Assembly (NCBI GenBank): GCA_019637635.1
Contig: JAHBVI010000014.1
Location: 1-64,000 of the forward strand
Origin: Anaerolineae bacterium
GTDB taxonomy: Bacteria > Chloroflexota > Anaerolineae > Promineifilales > Promineifilaceae
Direction of reading: 5' to 3'
DNA length: 64,000 nt
Position numbers and translations under genes: made by a program. This document shows positions 26,086 through 34,557 of the stretch, in pieces. The notes beneath the pieces are model-generated. The model was not told the DNA's origin. It ran no database searches and saw nothing but the letters and a program-made list of their open reading frames with translations. Positions within the stretch are counted from its first letter, which is position 1. The number at the start of each line of letters is the position of its first letter.

Positions 26086-26245
26086 GGGTGGGACAGGCGG
26101 GAAAGCTGTTTGCCATGAAGAAACACCTCGCCCCCCGCCTGTCTCACCCCCATTGCCGCACACAATGCCGCACCCAGGGCGAGACGGGCGGGAACAAACG
26201 TTTTGGTTAGCCGGGCAGGTATCGCCCCGCCCGTCCCGCCCCTAC
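26082..26245. repeat. gtaggggtgggacaggcggg repeat, right copy flanking hsdMS
   Basis: Same layout as 22876-23025: GTAGGGGTGGGACAGGCGGG at the left, CCCGCCTGTCTCACCCCC, CCCAGGGCGAGACGGGCGGG, and CCCGTCCCGCCCCTAC at the right. The first bases provide the hsdS stop codon. Confidence 0.75.
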
Positions 26246-26297
26246 GACAATTACACAGGAGTTTCCATGGGCAGTAGCGCACCACGATAAATGAAAA

Positions 26298-26361
26298 TTG
26301 GACGCGGACGAACGCGGATGACGCGGATTAAATCTGTGAAATCTGCGTCATCTGTGGATTA
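26298..26361. repeat. gcggatgacgcggatt inverted repeat upstream of hsdR
   Basis: GATGACGCGGATTAAATCTG and AATCTGCGTCATCTGTGGATT arms, immediately upstream of the GAAGGAGA ribosome binding site of hsdR. Confidence 0.7.
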
Positions 26362-26378
26362 TTTTCGAAGGAGATAAC

Positions 26379-29300
26379 ATGAGCGAAGCCAACCCAGCCT
26401 ACCGCTTTGAACCCATCGCCCTTTCCCAGGAAAGCACCGTTGTGGCTGAATATGTGCCGGAAACGGCCGTGCGCGAAACCACCTACCAGAGCGAAGCAGC
26501 CCTGGAACGCGCCTTCATCAGCCAACTGCAAAGCCAGGGGTACGAATACCTGCCCCTCGTTTCCGAAGCCGCGCTCATCACCAACCTGCGCCGCCAACTG
26601 GAAGCCGTCAATCAGATCACCTTTTCCGACGCCGAATGGGAACAGTTCTTCACCGCCAGCATCGCCGGGGCCAATGAAGGCATCATCGAAAAGACGGCGC
26701 GCATTCAGGAAGACCATGTACAACTGCTGCGGCGGGACGACGGCAGCATCAAAAACATCTATTTGCTGGACAAGCAAAACGTCCACAACAACCGCTTGCA
26801 GGTCATTAACCAATACGAAGCGCACGGGGGGCGGGCCAACCGCTATGACGTGACGATATTGGTCAACGGCCTGCCGCTGGTGCATGTGGAACTCAAGCGG
26901 CGCGGCGTAGACATCCGCGAAGCGTTCAACCAGATCAACCGCTACCAGCGGGACAGCTTTTGGGCCGGGTCGGGGCTGTTTGAGTATGTGCAGTTGTTTG
27001 TGATCAGCAACGGCACGCTGAGCAAGTATTACAGCAACACCGTGCGCGCCGGCCATCTGGCGGAGCAGAGCCGCCTACGCGGGCGGGCCAAAAGTTCGCA
27101 CAGCTTCGCCTTTACCAGTTGGTGGGCCGACGCGCAAAACAAAGCGATCAGCGATCTGATGGACTTTTGCAAGACCTTTTTTGCCCGCCACACCTTGCTG
27201 AACATCCTCACCCGTTACTGCGTGTTTGATGTGGACCGCAAATTGTTGGTGTTACGGCCGTATCAGATTGCCGCCGCCGAGCGCATTTTGCAGCGCATTG
27301 TGGCCAGCGGCCATCTGCGGCAGATGGGCAGCATGGCCGCCGGGGGGTATATCTGGCACACCACCGGCAGCGGCAAAACGCTGACCAGCTTCAAGGCGGC
27401 GCAACTGGCGCGCAATTTGCCGGAGATTGACAAAGTGCTGTTTGTGGTAGACCGCAAAGATTTGGATTACCAGACGATGCGCGAGTATGAACGGTTTGAG
27501 AAAGGGGCGGCGAACTCCAATACCTCTACGGCCGTTTTGCAGCGCCAACTCGAAGACCCCCACGCCCGCATCATCATCACCACCATCCAAAAATTGAGCC
27601 GCTTTGTGGCCAAAAACAAAAAACATCCCGTCTACGAGGCGCGGGTGGTGGTCATCTTCGATGAATGTCACCGCAGCCAATTTGGCGACATGCACAGCGA
27701 AATTACCCGACATTTCAAGCGGTATCACCTGTTTGGCTTCACCGGCACCCCCATCTTCGCCGACAACGCCGGAACCGGCGGCAACCCCCAGCGGCGCACC
27801 ACCGAACAGGCGTTTGGCGACAAACTGCACACCTACACCATCGTGGATGCCATCAACGACAAAAACGTGCTGCCCTTCCGCATTGACACTATCAGCACCA
27901 TCAAAACCGCCCCGGCCATTCAGGACAAAAAAGTGGCGGCCATAGACACGGAGCGGGCGCTGTTGGCCCCGGAGCGCATCGCCCAGGTGGTAGGTTACAT
28001 CCGCGAACATTTCGACCAGAAAACCAGGCGCAGCAGCAGTTACCAGCTTGAAGGCAAGCGGCTGCTTGGTTTCAACGCCCTGTTTGCCACCGCTTCCATC
28101 GAGGCGGCCAAACGGTATTACGCCGAGTTTGCCCGCCAGCAAGCGCCGCTGCCGCCCGCGCAGCGGCTGAAAGTGGGTCTCATTTACAGCTTTGCCGCGA
28201 ACGAGGAAACGGCTGATGGCCTGTTGGATGAAGAGGCGTTTGAGACTGACAATCTGGATCAGGGTTCGCGCGATTTTCTGGAAACGGCCGTAGCCGATTA
28301 CAACGCCCTGTTTGCTACCAACTTCGACACCTCCAGCGACAAATTCCAGAACTATTACAAAGATTTATCCCTACGGCTGAAAAAGCGGGAAATTGATCTG
28401 GTCATTGTGGTCAATATGTTCCTCACCGGCTTCGACGCCACCACCCTCAACACCCTGTGGGTAGATAAAAACCTGCGCGCTCATGGGCTGATTCAGGCCT
28501 TTTCGCGCACCAACCGCATCCTCAACTCCGTCAAAACCTACGGCAACATCGTCACTTTCCGCGATTTGGAGCAGGAGACCAATGACGCGCTGGCCCTGTT
28601 TGGCAACAAAGAGGCCAAAGGCATCGTGCTGCTCAAGCCCTATGCCGACTACTATGACGAGTACCGGCAGCGGGTGGATGAGTTGGCAGCCACGTTCCCG
28701 TTAGGGCAGGCCATTGTCGGCGAAACGGCGCAAAAAGAGTTTATCCGCCTCTTTAGCGCCATCCTGCGCCTGAAAAACATCCTGGTGGCCTTCGATGATT
28801 TCGACGGCCGTGAACTGCTCAGCCTGCGCGATTTTCAGGATTACCAAAGCGTCTACCTGAACCTGTACGCCGAATTTCGGGCGGCGGCGGCGGCGGAAAA
28901 AGAAGCCATCAACGATGATGTGCTGTTTGAGATTGAGCTGATCCGGCAGGTGGAGATCAACGTTGATTACATTCTGATGCTGGTGGAAAAGTACCTGAAG
29001 GAGAAAGGTTCGGGCGGAGATAAGGAAATTCTGGCGGACATCGAACGGGCGATCAGCGCCAGCCCCAGCCTGCGCAACAAGAAAGACCTGATTGAGCAGT
29101 TTGTGGCGTCGGTGTCAGCACAGGCCAAGGTGGATGCGGAATGGAGTGCTTTTATTGCCGCCCGAAAAGCGGCCGAACTGGAGCGGATCATTGCCGAGGA
29201 GGGGCTGAACGCGGCGGCGACGCGGCAGTTTGTGGAAAACGCTTTCCGCGATGGCGGGATTCCGCTGACGGGCACGGCGATTACGGCCGTGCTGCCGCCG

Positions 29301-29396
29301 GTCTCCCGTTTTAGCCCGCAGAACAGCCACGCGCTGAAAAAGCAGACAGTGCTGGATAAGCTGGCGGCCTATTTTGAGCGATTTTTGGGGTTGTGA
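26379..29396 (+). CDS. hsdR: Type I restriction enzyme endonuclease/translocase subunit
   Basis: 1005 residues. An N-terminal nuclease domain with the PD-ExK-like NRYDVTILVNGLPLVHVELKRRG (about 150-175). SF2 translocase motifs: WHTTGSGKTLTSF (Walker A, near 330), VVIFDECHRSQ (motif II), FGFTGTP (motif III), and a second RecA domain with VVNMFLTGFDATTLNTLWVDK. A helical C-terminus binds the HsdM/HsdS complex. The EcoR124-like layout agrees with the EAEL spacer repeats in hsdS. GAAGGAG precedes ATG 26379. Confidence 0.95.
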   Translation: MSEANPAYRFEPIALSQESTVVAEYVPETAVRETTYQSEAALERAFISQLQSQGYEYLPLVSEAALITNLRRQLEAVNQITFSDAEWEQFFTASIAGANEGIIEKTARIQEDHVQLLRRDDGSIKNIYLLDKQNVHNNRLQVINQYEAHGGRANRYDVTILVNGLPLVHVELKRRGVDIREAFNQINRYQRDSFWAGSGLFEYVQLFVISNGTLSKYYSNTVRAGHLAEQSRLRGRAKSSHSFAFTSWWADAQNKAISDLMDFCKTFFARHTLLNILTRYCVFDVDRKLLVLRPYQIAAAERILQRIVASGHLRQMGSMAAGGYIWHTTGSGKTLTSFKAAQLARNLPEIDKVLFVVDRKDLDYQTMREYERFEKGAANSNTSTAVLQRQLEDPHARIIITTIQKLSRFVAKNKKHPVYEARVVVIFDECHRSQFGDMHSEITRHFKRYHLFGFTGTPIFADNAGTGGNPQRRTTEQAFGDKLHTYTIVDAINDKNVLPFRIDTISTIKTAPAIQDKKVAAIDTERALLAPERIAQVVGYIREHFDQKTRRSSSYQLEGKRLLGFNALFATASIEAAKRYYAEFARQQAPLPPAQRLKVGLIYSFAANEETADGLLDEEAFETDNLDQGSRDFLETAVADYNALFATNFDTSSDKFQNYYKDLSLRLKKREIDLVIVVNMFLTGFDATTLNTLWVDKNLRAHGLIQAFSRTNRILNSVKTYGNIVTFRDLEQETNDALALFGNKEAKGIVLLKPYADYYDEYRQRVDELAATFPLGQAIVGETAQKEFIRLFSAILRLKNILVAFDDFDGRELLSLRDFQDYQSVYLNLYAEFRAAAAAEKEAINDDVLFEIELIRQVEINVDYILMLVEKYLKEKGSGGDKEILADIERAISASPSLRNKKDLIEQFVASVSAQAKVDAEWSAFIAARKAAELERIIAEEGLNAAATRQFVENAFRDGGIPLTGTAITAVLPPVSRFSPQNSHALKKQTVLDKLAAYFERFLGL

Positions 29397-29465
29397 AAAA
29401 CGGCCGTGTCCTCCGTTCAGAATATGTGCAAAGCGGAAATTGACCGCTTCGTCTACGCCCTCACC

Positions 29466-29494
29466 TTGTCATCGTGTATCCGTTTGGATACAAT
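29466..29494 (+). promoter_or_regulatory. Promoter with overlapping palindromic operator
   Basis: -35 TTGTCA (29466-29471), 17-nt spacer, -10 TACAAT (29489-29494). The palindrome TGTATCC-GTTT-GGATACA (29475-29492) spans spacer and -10. It precedes the antitoxin gene and fits autorepression by it. Confidence 0.75.
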
Positions 29495-29537
29495 GTGAAC
29501 ATGTACACTAGCTGGCAGACTCAAGGAGTAGACCATC

Positions 29538-29816
29538 ATGGAGAATTTCACCAAATTTGATGCGGCAGACTATTTGGATAGCGAAGAAATGATTGCTGAG
29601 TACCTGACAGCGGCGCTGGAAGATGAGAACCCCGATCTGTTCCTGGCGGCGCTTGCCGATGTGGCTAAAGCGCGAGGCATGAACGCCATTGCCCAAAGCA
29701 CCGGCTTAGGGCGGGAAAGTCTTTACAAAGCATTGGCGCCGGGAGCCAGACCACGCTATGACACTATTCTAAAAGTTCTTCATAGCCTGGGCGTCAAGCT
29801 CACTGTTACCACTTGA
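29538..29816 (+). CDS. Addiction-module antidote protein (HigA-like HTH)
   Basis: 92 residues matching the putative addiction-module antidote family: FDAADYLDSEEMIAEYLTAALEDENPDLFLAALADVAKARGM, then the HTH IAQSTGLGRESLYKALAPGARPRYDTILKVLHSLGVKL. Such proteins usually sit beside a RelE-like killer gene. None is visible within 140 nt upstream or 85 nt downstream, so it is an orphan. GGAG precedes the ATG. Confidence 0.85.
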   Translation: MENFTKFDAADYLDSEEMIAEYLTAALEDENPDLFLAALADVAKARGMNAIAQSTGLGRESLYKALAPGARPRYDTILKVLHSLGVKLTVTT

Positions 29817-29902
29817 GCGATTAACGCCAAAACAAACCAACCCGCAGGCAGACATGAGCACCTGAGAGGCGGAAATTGACCGCCACGTGCCGAACTTAAC
29901 CC

Positions 29903-30166
29903 ATGAACAAACAAGATTTGCTCAACGAACTCCTTAAAATCCATGACCGCTATTCCTTTGCCCGCTACCGGGCCACACCTGCTGCGCAGGTCTGTACCAT
30001 GTGGTCGGTAGATGACCCGCCAGACCAATTGCTGGCAACAGACCCGCTAGAGGCCATTTGCGACCTGATCGACATGGACATTGACGAGGATTACGCCCTG
30101 GAGCTATACGACATGACACTGCAAGAAGCGGCCGATTCTTTGTATGATTACCTGATGAGCGGGTAA
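29903..30166 (+). CDS. Very acidic small protein, unknown function
   Basis: 87 residues with about 19 Asp/Glu against 5 Lys/Arg; acidic residues cluster in ICDLIDMDIDEDYALELYD. Mostly helical by appearance, no signal peptide. Not recognised. It sits behind the type I restriction genes and the orphan antitoxin. Acidic helices of this kind occur in DNA-mimic anti-restriction proteins, but also in many unrelated small proteins, so no function is assigned. The ribosome binding site is weak. Confidence 0.5.
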   Translation: MNKQDLLNELLKIHDRYSFARYRATPAAQVCTMWSVDDPPDQLLATDPLEAICDLIDMDIDEDYALELYDMTLQEAADSLYDYLMSG

Positions 30167-30252
30167 TCTTTATCGGTTGCGTTTTGCCGGAGAATAGTGG
30201 GTTGGCCAACGGCCGTGACCCACCCCCATTCCCCATCCTCCATCACAAAAAA

Positions 30253-30282
30253 GCGCCAGGCACACGGCCGTGTGCCTGGCGC
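30253..30282 (-). terminator. Strong intrinsic terminator of the GH9 gene
   Basis: A perfect 30-nt palindrome with arms GCGCCAGGCACACGG and CCGTGTGCCTGGCGC. On the minus strand it is followed by TTTTTT. It lies 38 nt past the GH9 stop. The centre of the palindrome is the octamer ACGGCCGT. Confidence 0.88.
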
Positions 30283-30320
30283 AAAATCAAACCCCTCTCC
30301 TTCTTCTCCTTGCTAACGAG

Positions 30321-33176
30321 CTATTCGCCCGCCGTCAGCACAATGGGCAAATAGTTGAACCAGACCCACTCCGGCGCAGGGGTGGATTGTTCATCCAGGA
30401 AAGCTGTCACCCAGGCAAAGGGGGCGTTCCAGTTGATGGTGATCTCATTGGTAGACCAGGACTCAATGTGATCCACAAAACAGCGCTGCGGCGCGCAGCC
30501 ATTGGGGAAGATGGTCTGGGCATAGGGGTCTTCCAGGCCAGAGTTTGGCCCGCCGGAAAACGCGCCCGGCGGCGGCGGTGGGAAACTGCTGCTCACCTGG
30601 TCAGCCCAGAAACGATGGTGCGGGTGGCGCAACGGCCGTGCCCCATACCCCGTCACATACGATTGATCATTTGGGTTGCGCCCCAACAGATAATCCATGC
30701 CATCGCTGACCGCCTCAAAGTAAGTGGGTACGGCCGTGAAATCATACGCCAGCGCCAGGATGAGCATATTGTTGACCACGCTGGAATTAGAACCCCAGGG
30801 ATACAGCCCCGGCGCGTAGGGCAGCAAGTACCCCTCGCCATCTCGCGCCGCCACATAGTCGTCGGCCGTGTCAATAATCGCCTGCCGCGCCTGCTGCATA
30901 ACCGCTGTGGGCAAATCATTCGGTACCAGCGCCAGCGAAATGGTGCCCAGCCCCGCCACCTGCTGCCAACCCAGGGCGCTGGCCCCGTCCGGTATGCCCA
31001 GGTAATGGGGGGAACTGCTCATCGCCGCCAGATAATCGGCGCTCCCGGTGGTGATATACAGTTCCGCCGCTGCCCAGTAAAACTCGTCACTCACGTCCGT
31101 GTCATCATACGGGCCAGAGCCGGTGAAATTGTTGCGGGCGTAGATGGCCGGATTGGCCACGGCCGCCGCCCAGGCCGTTTCCGCCGCCGCCAGGCAGCGG
31201 TCGGCAAAAGCGGCGTCAATGTCCGCCCAGATGCGGGCGCACTGTGCCGCCGTCGCTGCCAGATTTAGGGTAGCGGCGGTGCTGGGCGGATAAAGATAAC
31301 GCGGCTGCGGATCATCGTGCGGAGCCAATCCCAGCCCCGTCCAGAAGCGGTCGGCGATTTTGTGGTGGGCCATGCCCTCCACCAGCGTGGGGGAGATAAC
31401 GTTGCCCGGCAGGGTGTAGCTGACCACGCCGCCGGCCGGTACCTGCATCGCCAGCATAAACTCCATTTGCCAGCGCGCTTCGTCCAGGATGTCTGGCACA
31501 CCGTTGCTGTTTTCGGGAATGTTCATCGTGCCGTCAGCGATGGCGCTGCCATCGGCCCAGGCCAGGTGTTCGGTCCGTTCGTACTGGTTCATCAACGTCC
31601 AGACGCTAATGCCGCCGTTGACCACATATTTGCCATGATCCCCGGCATCATACCAGCCGCCCACCACGTCTAGCGAATAGTTGCAGCCGTGCCATTGCGC
31701 CCCTTCCACGTCCACCTCATCAAAACAGGGCACATCATCATCCCCCTGATTGGGGGCCACGCCAATATGCCCGGCGGGGCGCGCCCACTGCGGATCGCCC
31801 GCATAAGGCATGGTCAGGGTGATGCCGCTGCGGTTGTGGTAAAAGTAGGCCAGGGCGTCATACTTCATCTGGTCATAGATGTCGGCGCTGATGGCAAAGG
31901 GGTGGCTGCTCTCGCCGTCCACCTCCAGCGTGTACTCTGCGCCCGGTGTCTGGTAGGCGGAGAAGTCGGCGATATGCACATGTTCGTCGGAGGCTTCATT
32001 GTGGCCGTAGACGATGGTGCTGCCGGTGAGCACGGCCGTGCCCGTCACATCATACAACGTCCAGGTCAGCGGCAGCGTGGCCGTATTGCTGATGGTGGCC
32101 CGCTTCACCGCCTGCGGCAGGTAGCCCACCTGGTTCAGGCGCACGTTGGGCAATGGATCGCCGCCCGTGTCCGGCACCGGCCCCAGCAGGGAAATGTCGT
32201 CCAGATAAACGGTGAATTCACCCTGCCCCCCCATGTGAAATTGGAAGCTCGCGGCCTGATTGTCGCCGGGGGAAGTGAAGTAAAAAGTGAAGGTCTGGTT
32301 GCCGGTGGTCAGCGGCAGGGGGGCGTTGAAGTATTGGGTAAACGTGCCACCATTTTCTTGCAGCAGCACGGTGATGGTGACGGCCTGGGAAGCCCGCGCC
32401 TGCAACGTCAGCGTGTAGGGCGCACCCATGTACACCGGGATGTTGTGCTGGCCGACAATGGCGTCCCAGGGATTGACGCCGCCGCTGGTGATGACCGCTT
32501 CCAGTTCACCGGATGCTGTGTTGGGGGTGATGGACGGGCTTGTCCACCAGGGGGAGAGGCCATTGCTAAAGTCGCCGTTTTGCAGCAGTTCACCTACAGT
32601 AGAGGGCGGCGGCACGACCGGTTCCGGCCCCATCAGACTGACGTTGTCCAGGTAAAAGGTGAATTCACCCTGCCCGCCAATCTGGTATTGGAAGGTGGCG
32701 ACGGGGTTGCTGTTGGCCGGAGTGAAGGTGTAGCTGAAGGTCTGGCTGGTGGTGGTGAGGGGCACGGCCGTGCCAAAGTATTGGGTATAACTGCCGCCAT
32801 CTTCTTGCAAGATGACGGTGATGGTCACGGCCGTGCTGGCGTAGGCGTCAAAAGTCAGCGTGTATGGCTCACCGGCCTGCACCGGGATGCCATGCTGCCC
32901 GACGATGGCATCCCAGGGGTTGCTGCCACCGCTGGTGATCACCGCTTCCAGTTCACCGGACGTGGTGTCTGGGGTGATGGACGGGGTTGTCCACCAGGGG
33001 TCTAAACCGGCGCTGAAATCGCCATTGCTGACGAGTTCGATCACATCGGTGGGGGCGGCCGGCTCCCGGCTGGCGGCTGCCAGTGCGCTCATCACGCCGG
33101 TCACAGCCGTCACGGCAATCAAAACCACCGCCACGCAAAACGCGAAGAGGGTGAAACGAGTGGGTTGAGTTTTCAT
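30321..33176 (-). CDS. Secreted glycoside hydrolase family 9 (endoglucanase-type)
   Basis: 951 residues. Signal peptide (about 1-34); two near-identical carbohydrate-binding jelly-roll modules (about 46-182 and 196-332, each with LVSNGDFS/LLQNGDFS and FYLDNVSL/VYLDDISL); an Ig-like CelD-N domain (about 343-430, VRLNQVGYLP); and the GH9 catalytic domain (about 431-930). Catalytic landmarks: GGWYDAGDHGKY (Asp510, Asp513), HPHHR (851-855) and SWSTNEITINWNAP (Glu911, general acid). Ends in an NYLPIVLTAGE tail. Cuts beta-1,4-glucans outside the cell. A promoter and LacI-type sites lie upstream. Confidence 0.92.
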   Translation of the reverse strand: MKTQPTRFTLFAFCVAVVLIAVTAVTGVMSALAAASREPAAPTDVIELVSNGDFSAGLDPWWTTPSITPDTTSGELEAVITSGGSNPWDAIVGQHGIPVQAGEPYTLTFDAYASTAVTITVILQEDGGSYTQYFGTAVPLTTTSQTFSYTFTPANSNPVATFQYQIGGQGEFTFYLDNVSLMGPEPVVPPPSTVGELLQNGDFSNGLSPWWTSPSITPNTASGELEAVITSGGVNPWDAIVGQHNIPVYMGAPYTLTLQARASQAVTITVLLQENGGTFTQYFNAPLPLTTGNQTFTFYFTSPGDNQAASFQFHMGGQGEFTVYLDDISLLGPVPDTGGDPLPNVRLNQVGYLPQAVKRATISNTATLPLTWTLYDVTGTAVLTGSTIVYGHNEASDEHVHIADFSAYQTPGAEYTLEVDGESSHPFAISADIYDQMKYDALAYFYHNRSGITLTMPYAGDPQWARPAGHIGVAPNQGDDDVPCFDEVDVEGAQWHGCNYSLDVVGGWYDAGDHGKYVVNGGISVWTLMNQYERTEHLAWADGSAIADGTMNIPENSNGVPDILDEARWQMEFMLAMQVPAGGVVSYTLPGNVISPTLVEGMAHHKIADRFWTGLGLAPHDDPQPRYLYPPSTAATLNLAATAAQCARIWADIDAAFADRCLAAAETAWAAAVANPAIYARNNFTGSGPYDDTDVSDEFYWAAAELYITTGSADYLAAMSSSPHYLGIPDGASALGWQQVAGLGTISLALVPNDLPTAVMQQARQAIIDTADDYVAARDGEGYLLPYAPGLYPWGSNSSVVNNMLILALAYDFTAVPTYFEAVSDGMDYLLGRNPNDQSYVTGYGARPLRHPHHRFWADQVSSSFPPPPPGAFSGGPNSGLEDPYAQTIFPNGCAPQRCFVDHIESWSTNEITINWNAPFAWVTAFLDEQSTPAPEWVWFNYLPIVLTAGE

Positions 33177-33230
33177 CTGATTTCCTTCTCCAATTGAGGG
33201 GCGCGGCCGGTGCGGGCACCGGGCCGCCTA

Positions 33231-33260
33231 TTGCAAACGCTATACCGCAAACGATTGCAA
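33231..33260. promoter_or_regulatory. LacI-type operator pair upstream of GH9
   Basis: TTGCAAACGC (33231-33240) and GCAAACGATTGCAA (33247-33260), each with the central CG of LacI/GalR operators. They lie just downstream of the -10 on the minus strand, a repressing position. Confidence 0.65.
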
Positions 33261-33261
33261 T

Positions 33262-33290
33262 ATGATAAAGGGGAGCGGGCGATTGGTCAA
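33262..33290 (-). promoter_or_regulatory. Promoter of the GH9 gene
   Basis: Minus-strand -35 TTGACC (33285-33290), 17-nt spacer, -10 TATCAT (33262-33267). Transcription would begin within the operator pair. Confidence 0.65.
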
Positions 33291-33310
33291 GGAAATCGTT
33301 TTGAAATAAC

Positions 33311-33425
33311 ACAAAACCCGGCGATTAAAATCGCGGCAACAAAAGGCGAAGTCGGCCTTCGCCGACTGTTTTCAGCCGACGAAGGTCGGCTTTGCTTTTT
33401 TGTAGGTGCAGATTCATCTGCTCAT
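33311..33425. repeat. Palindromic repeat, family B copy 3
   Basis: CCCGGCGATTAAAATCGCGGC, GAAGTCGGCCTTCGCCGACTG, CAGCCGACGAAGGTCGGCTT, GCAGATTCATCTGC. Ends exactly at the frame-corrected stop of the LacI gene. Confidence 0.75.
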
Positions 33426-34460
33426 CAAGAAGAGTCGCGGATGATGAGGTGGGGTTGCAGGGATGATGTGGCTGGGGGGTGGCGGGCACGGCCGTGACCC
33501 GCCAACAGCAGTTCGGTGGCGATTTCGGCCCAACCGGGCGGTGGGTTGCTGCACGGTGGTCAGCGGCGGGGTGGTGTGCGCCGCCTGGGGCAGGTCGTCA
33601 AAACCCACCAGGGCGATGTCGCCGGGAATGGTCAGACCGGCTTCCTGGATGGCCTGCATGGCGCCAATGGCCATGGCGTCGCTGGCGGCGAAGACGGCCG
33701 TTGGGCGCGGCGACAGCGCCAACAACTGCTGCATCCCGGCGTAACCGCTGTCCGGGTCAAATGTACCGGGCACGATCCAGCCGGGATGTACGGGTAATCC
33801 GGCTTGCTGCATGGCGGCCTGGTAGCCTTCCAGACGGTCTTGTCCGGCGGGCATGGTCAGGTCGCCGGTGATGGTGGCGATGCGCTGATGCCCTTTTTGC
33901 AGCAAGTGTTCGGTCGCCAGCCGCCCGCCCAGCACGTTGTCCACATCCACAAAGTGGGTGGCGGGTGGGGAGTCGCCGGAGAGGTGGCCGATGTGAACGA
34001 AGGGGATATTGTCGGCCAGCAGGCGGGGCACGTATTGTTCGTCCCGGAAGGTGGTGGTGAGAATGATGCCGTTGGCGGGGATGTCCAGGATACGGCCGTA
34101 GTCCCGTTCCCGCGTCTGGCTATCGGGCGTATTGGTATCGGCAAAGTAGAGGGTGACGGCGTACCCCTGCTGCTGGCAGGTGCGGGCAATGCCCTGCACC
34201 ACCGACATATAAAACGGGTGCGTCAGCACCGAGGGGCTGGCGTGGGGCACAATGACGCAGATGAGGTCAAATGATTGCTGGCGGGCCAGTTGGCGGGCGG
34301 CCATGTTCGGTTTGTAGCCCACCTCATGCGCGGCCTGCAAAACGCGCTGCCGCGTCTCGTCGCTGATGGGGATGCTGGTGCTGATATTGTTCAGTACGCG
34401 GGAGACGGTGGAAGTGGAAACACGCGCTCTTTGCGCCACATCACGGAGGGTTGCTGCCAT
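33414..34460 (-). CDS. LacI/GalR-family regulator with a C-terminal frameshift
   Basis: N-terminal HTH LRDVAQRARVSTSTVSRVLNN with hinge PNMAARQLARQQS, then a periplasmic-binding-like sensor (FAASDAMAIGAMQAIQEAGL, DIALVGFDDLP). The frame as read ends in a low-complexity RNRHRTAVGGSRPCPPPP tail. Removing one C near 33527-33532 (GGGCCGAA to GGGCGAA) restores LGEIATELLLAG followed by PPATSSLQPHLIIRD-SS and a TGA at 33425-33427, the normal family ending. So this is a one-base insertion, real or a sequencing error. Upstream of and codirectional with GH9, its likely target. Confidence 0.85.
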   Translation of the reverse strand: MAATLRDVAQRARVSTSTVSRVLNNISTSIPISDETRQRVLQAAHEVGYKPNMAARQLARQQSFDLICVIVPHASPSVLTHPFYMSVVQGIARTCQQQGYAVTLYFADTNTPDSQTRERDYGRILDIPANGIILTTTFRDEQYVPRLLADNIPFVHIGHLSGDSPPATHFVDVDNVLGGRLATEHLLQKGHQRIATITGDLTMPAGQDRLEGYQAAMQQAGLPVHPGWIVPGTFDPDSGYAGMQQLLALSPRPTAVFAASDAMAIGAMQAIQEAGLTIPGDIALVGFDDLPQAAHTTPPLTTVQQPTARLGRNRHRTAVGGSRPCPPPPSHIIPATPPHHPRLFLMSR

Positions 34461-34464
34461 AGTG

Positions 34465-34480
34465 AAAAGTCCTGACTTTT
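34465..34480. promoter_or_regulatory. Palindrome AAAAGTCCTGACTTTT at the LacI gene start
   Basis: AAAAGTC and GACTTTT arms around CT, between the -10 and the start codon of the regulator. A candidate autoregulatory site; the sequence differs from the GH9 operators, so another factor is possible. Confidence 0.45.
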
Positions 34481-34490
34481 TAAGAGTGCG

Positions 34491-34518
34491 ATTATAAGGG
34501 AAATGGGGCAGGCGACAA
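34491..34518 (-). promoter_or_regulatory. Promoter of the LacI gene
   Basis: Minus-strand -35 TTGTCG (34513-34518), 16-nt spacer, perfect -10 TATAAT (34491-34496), 31 nt before the ATG. Confidence 0.6.
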
Positions 34519-34557
34519 TGGACAGCGGTGTTTTTTAGGCTACGCGGGTATCTCTCA

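Noticed and set aside
29397..29537. Hidden killer gene partner of the antidote protein
   Set aside because: No frame on either strand in this 140 nt carries RelE-like residues.
22708..30240. Mobile island carrying the restriction system
   Set aside because: No integrase, transposase or attachment site seen; only the bracketing repeats hint at exchange, and this is kept as a finding about hsdMS.
31689..33005. A 438-codon open frame antisense to the GH9 gene, and similar long frames at 10742-12097 and 56813-57853
   Set aside because: All oppose genes with clear catalytic motifs and have no family features of their own.
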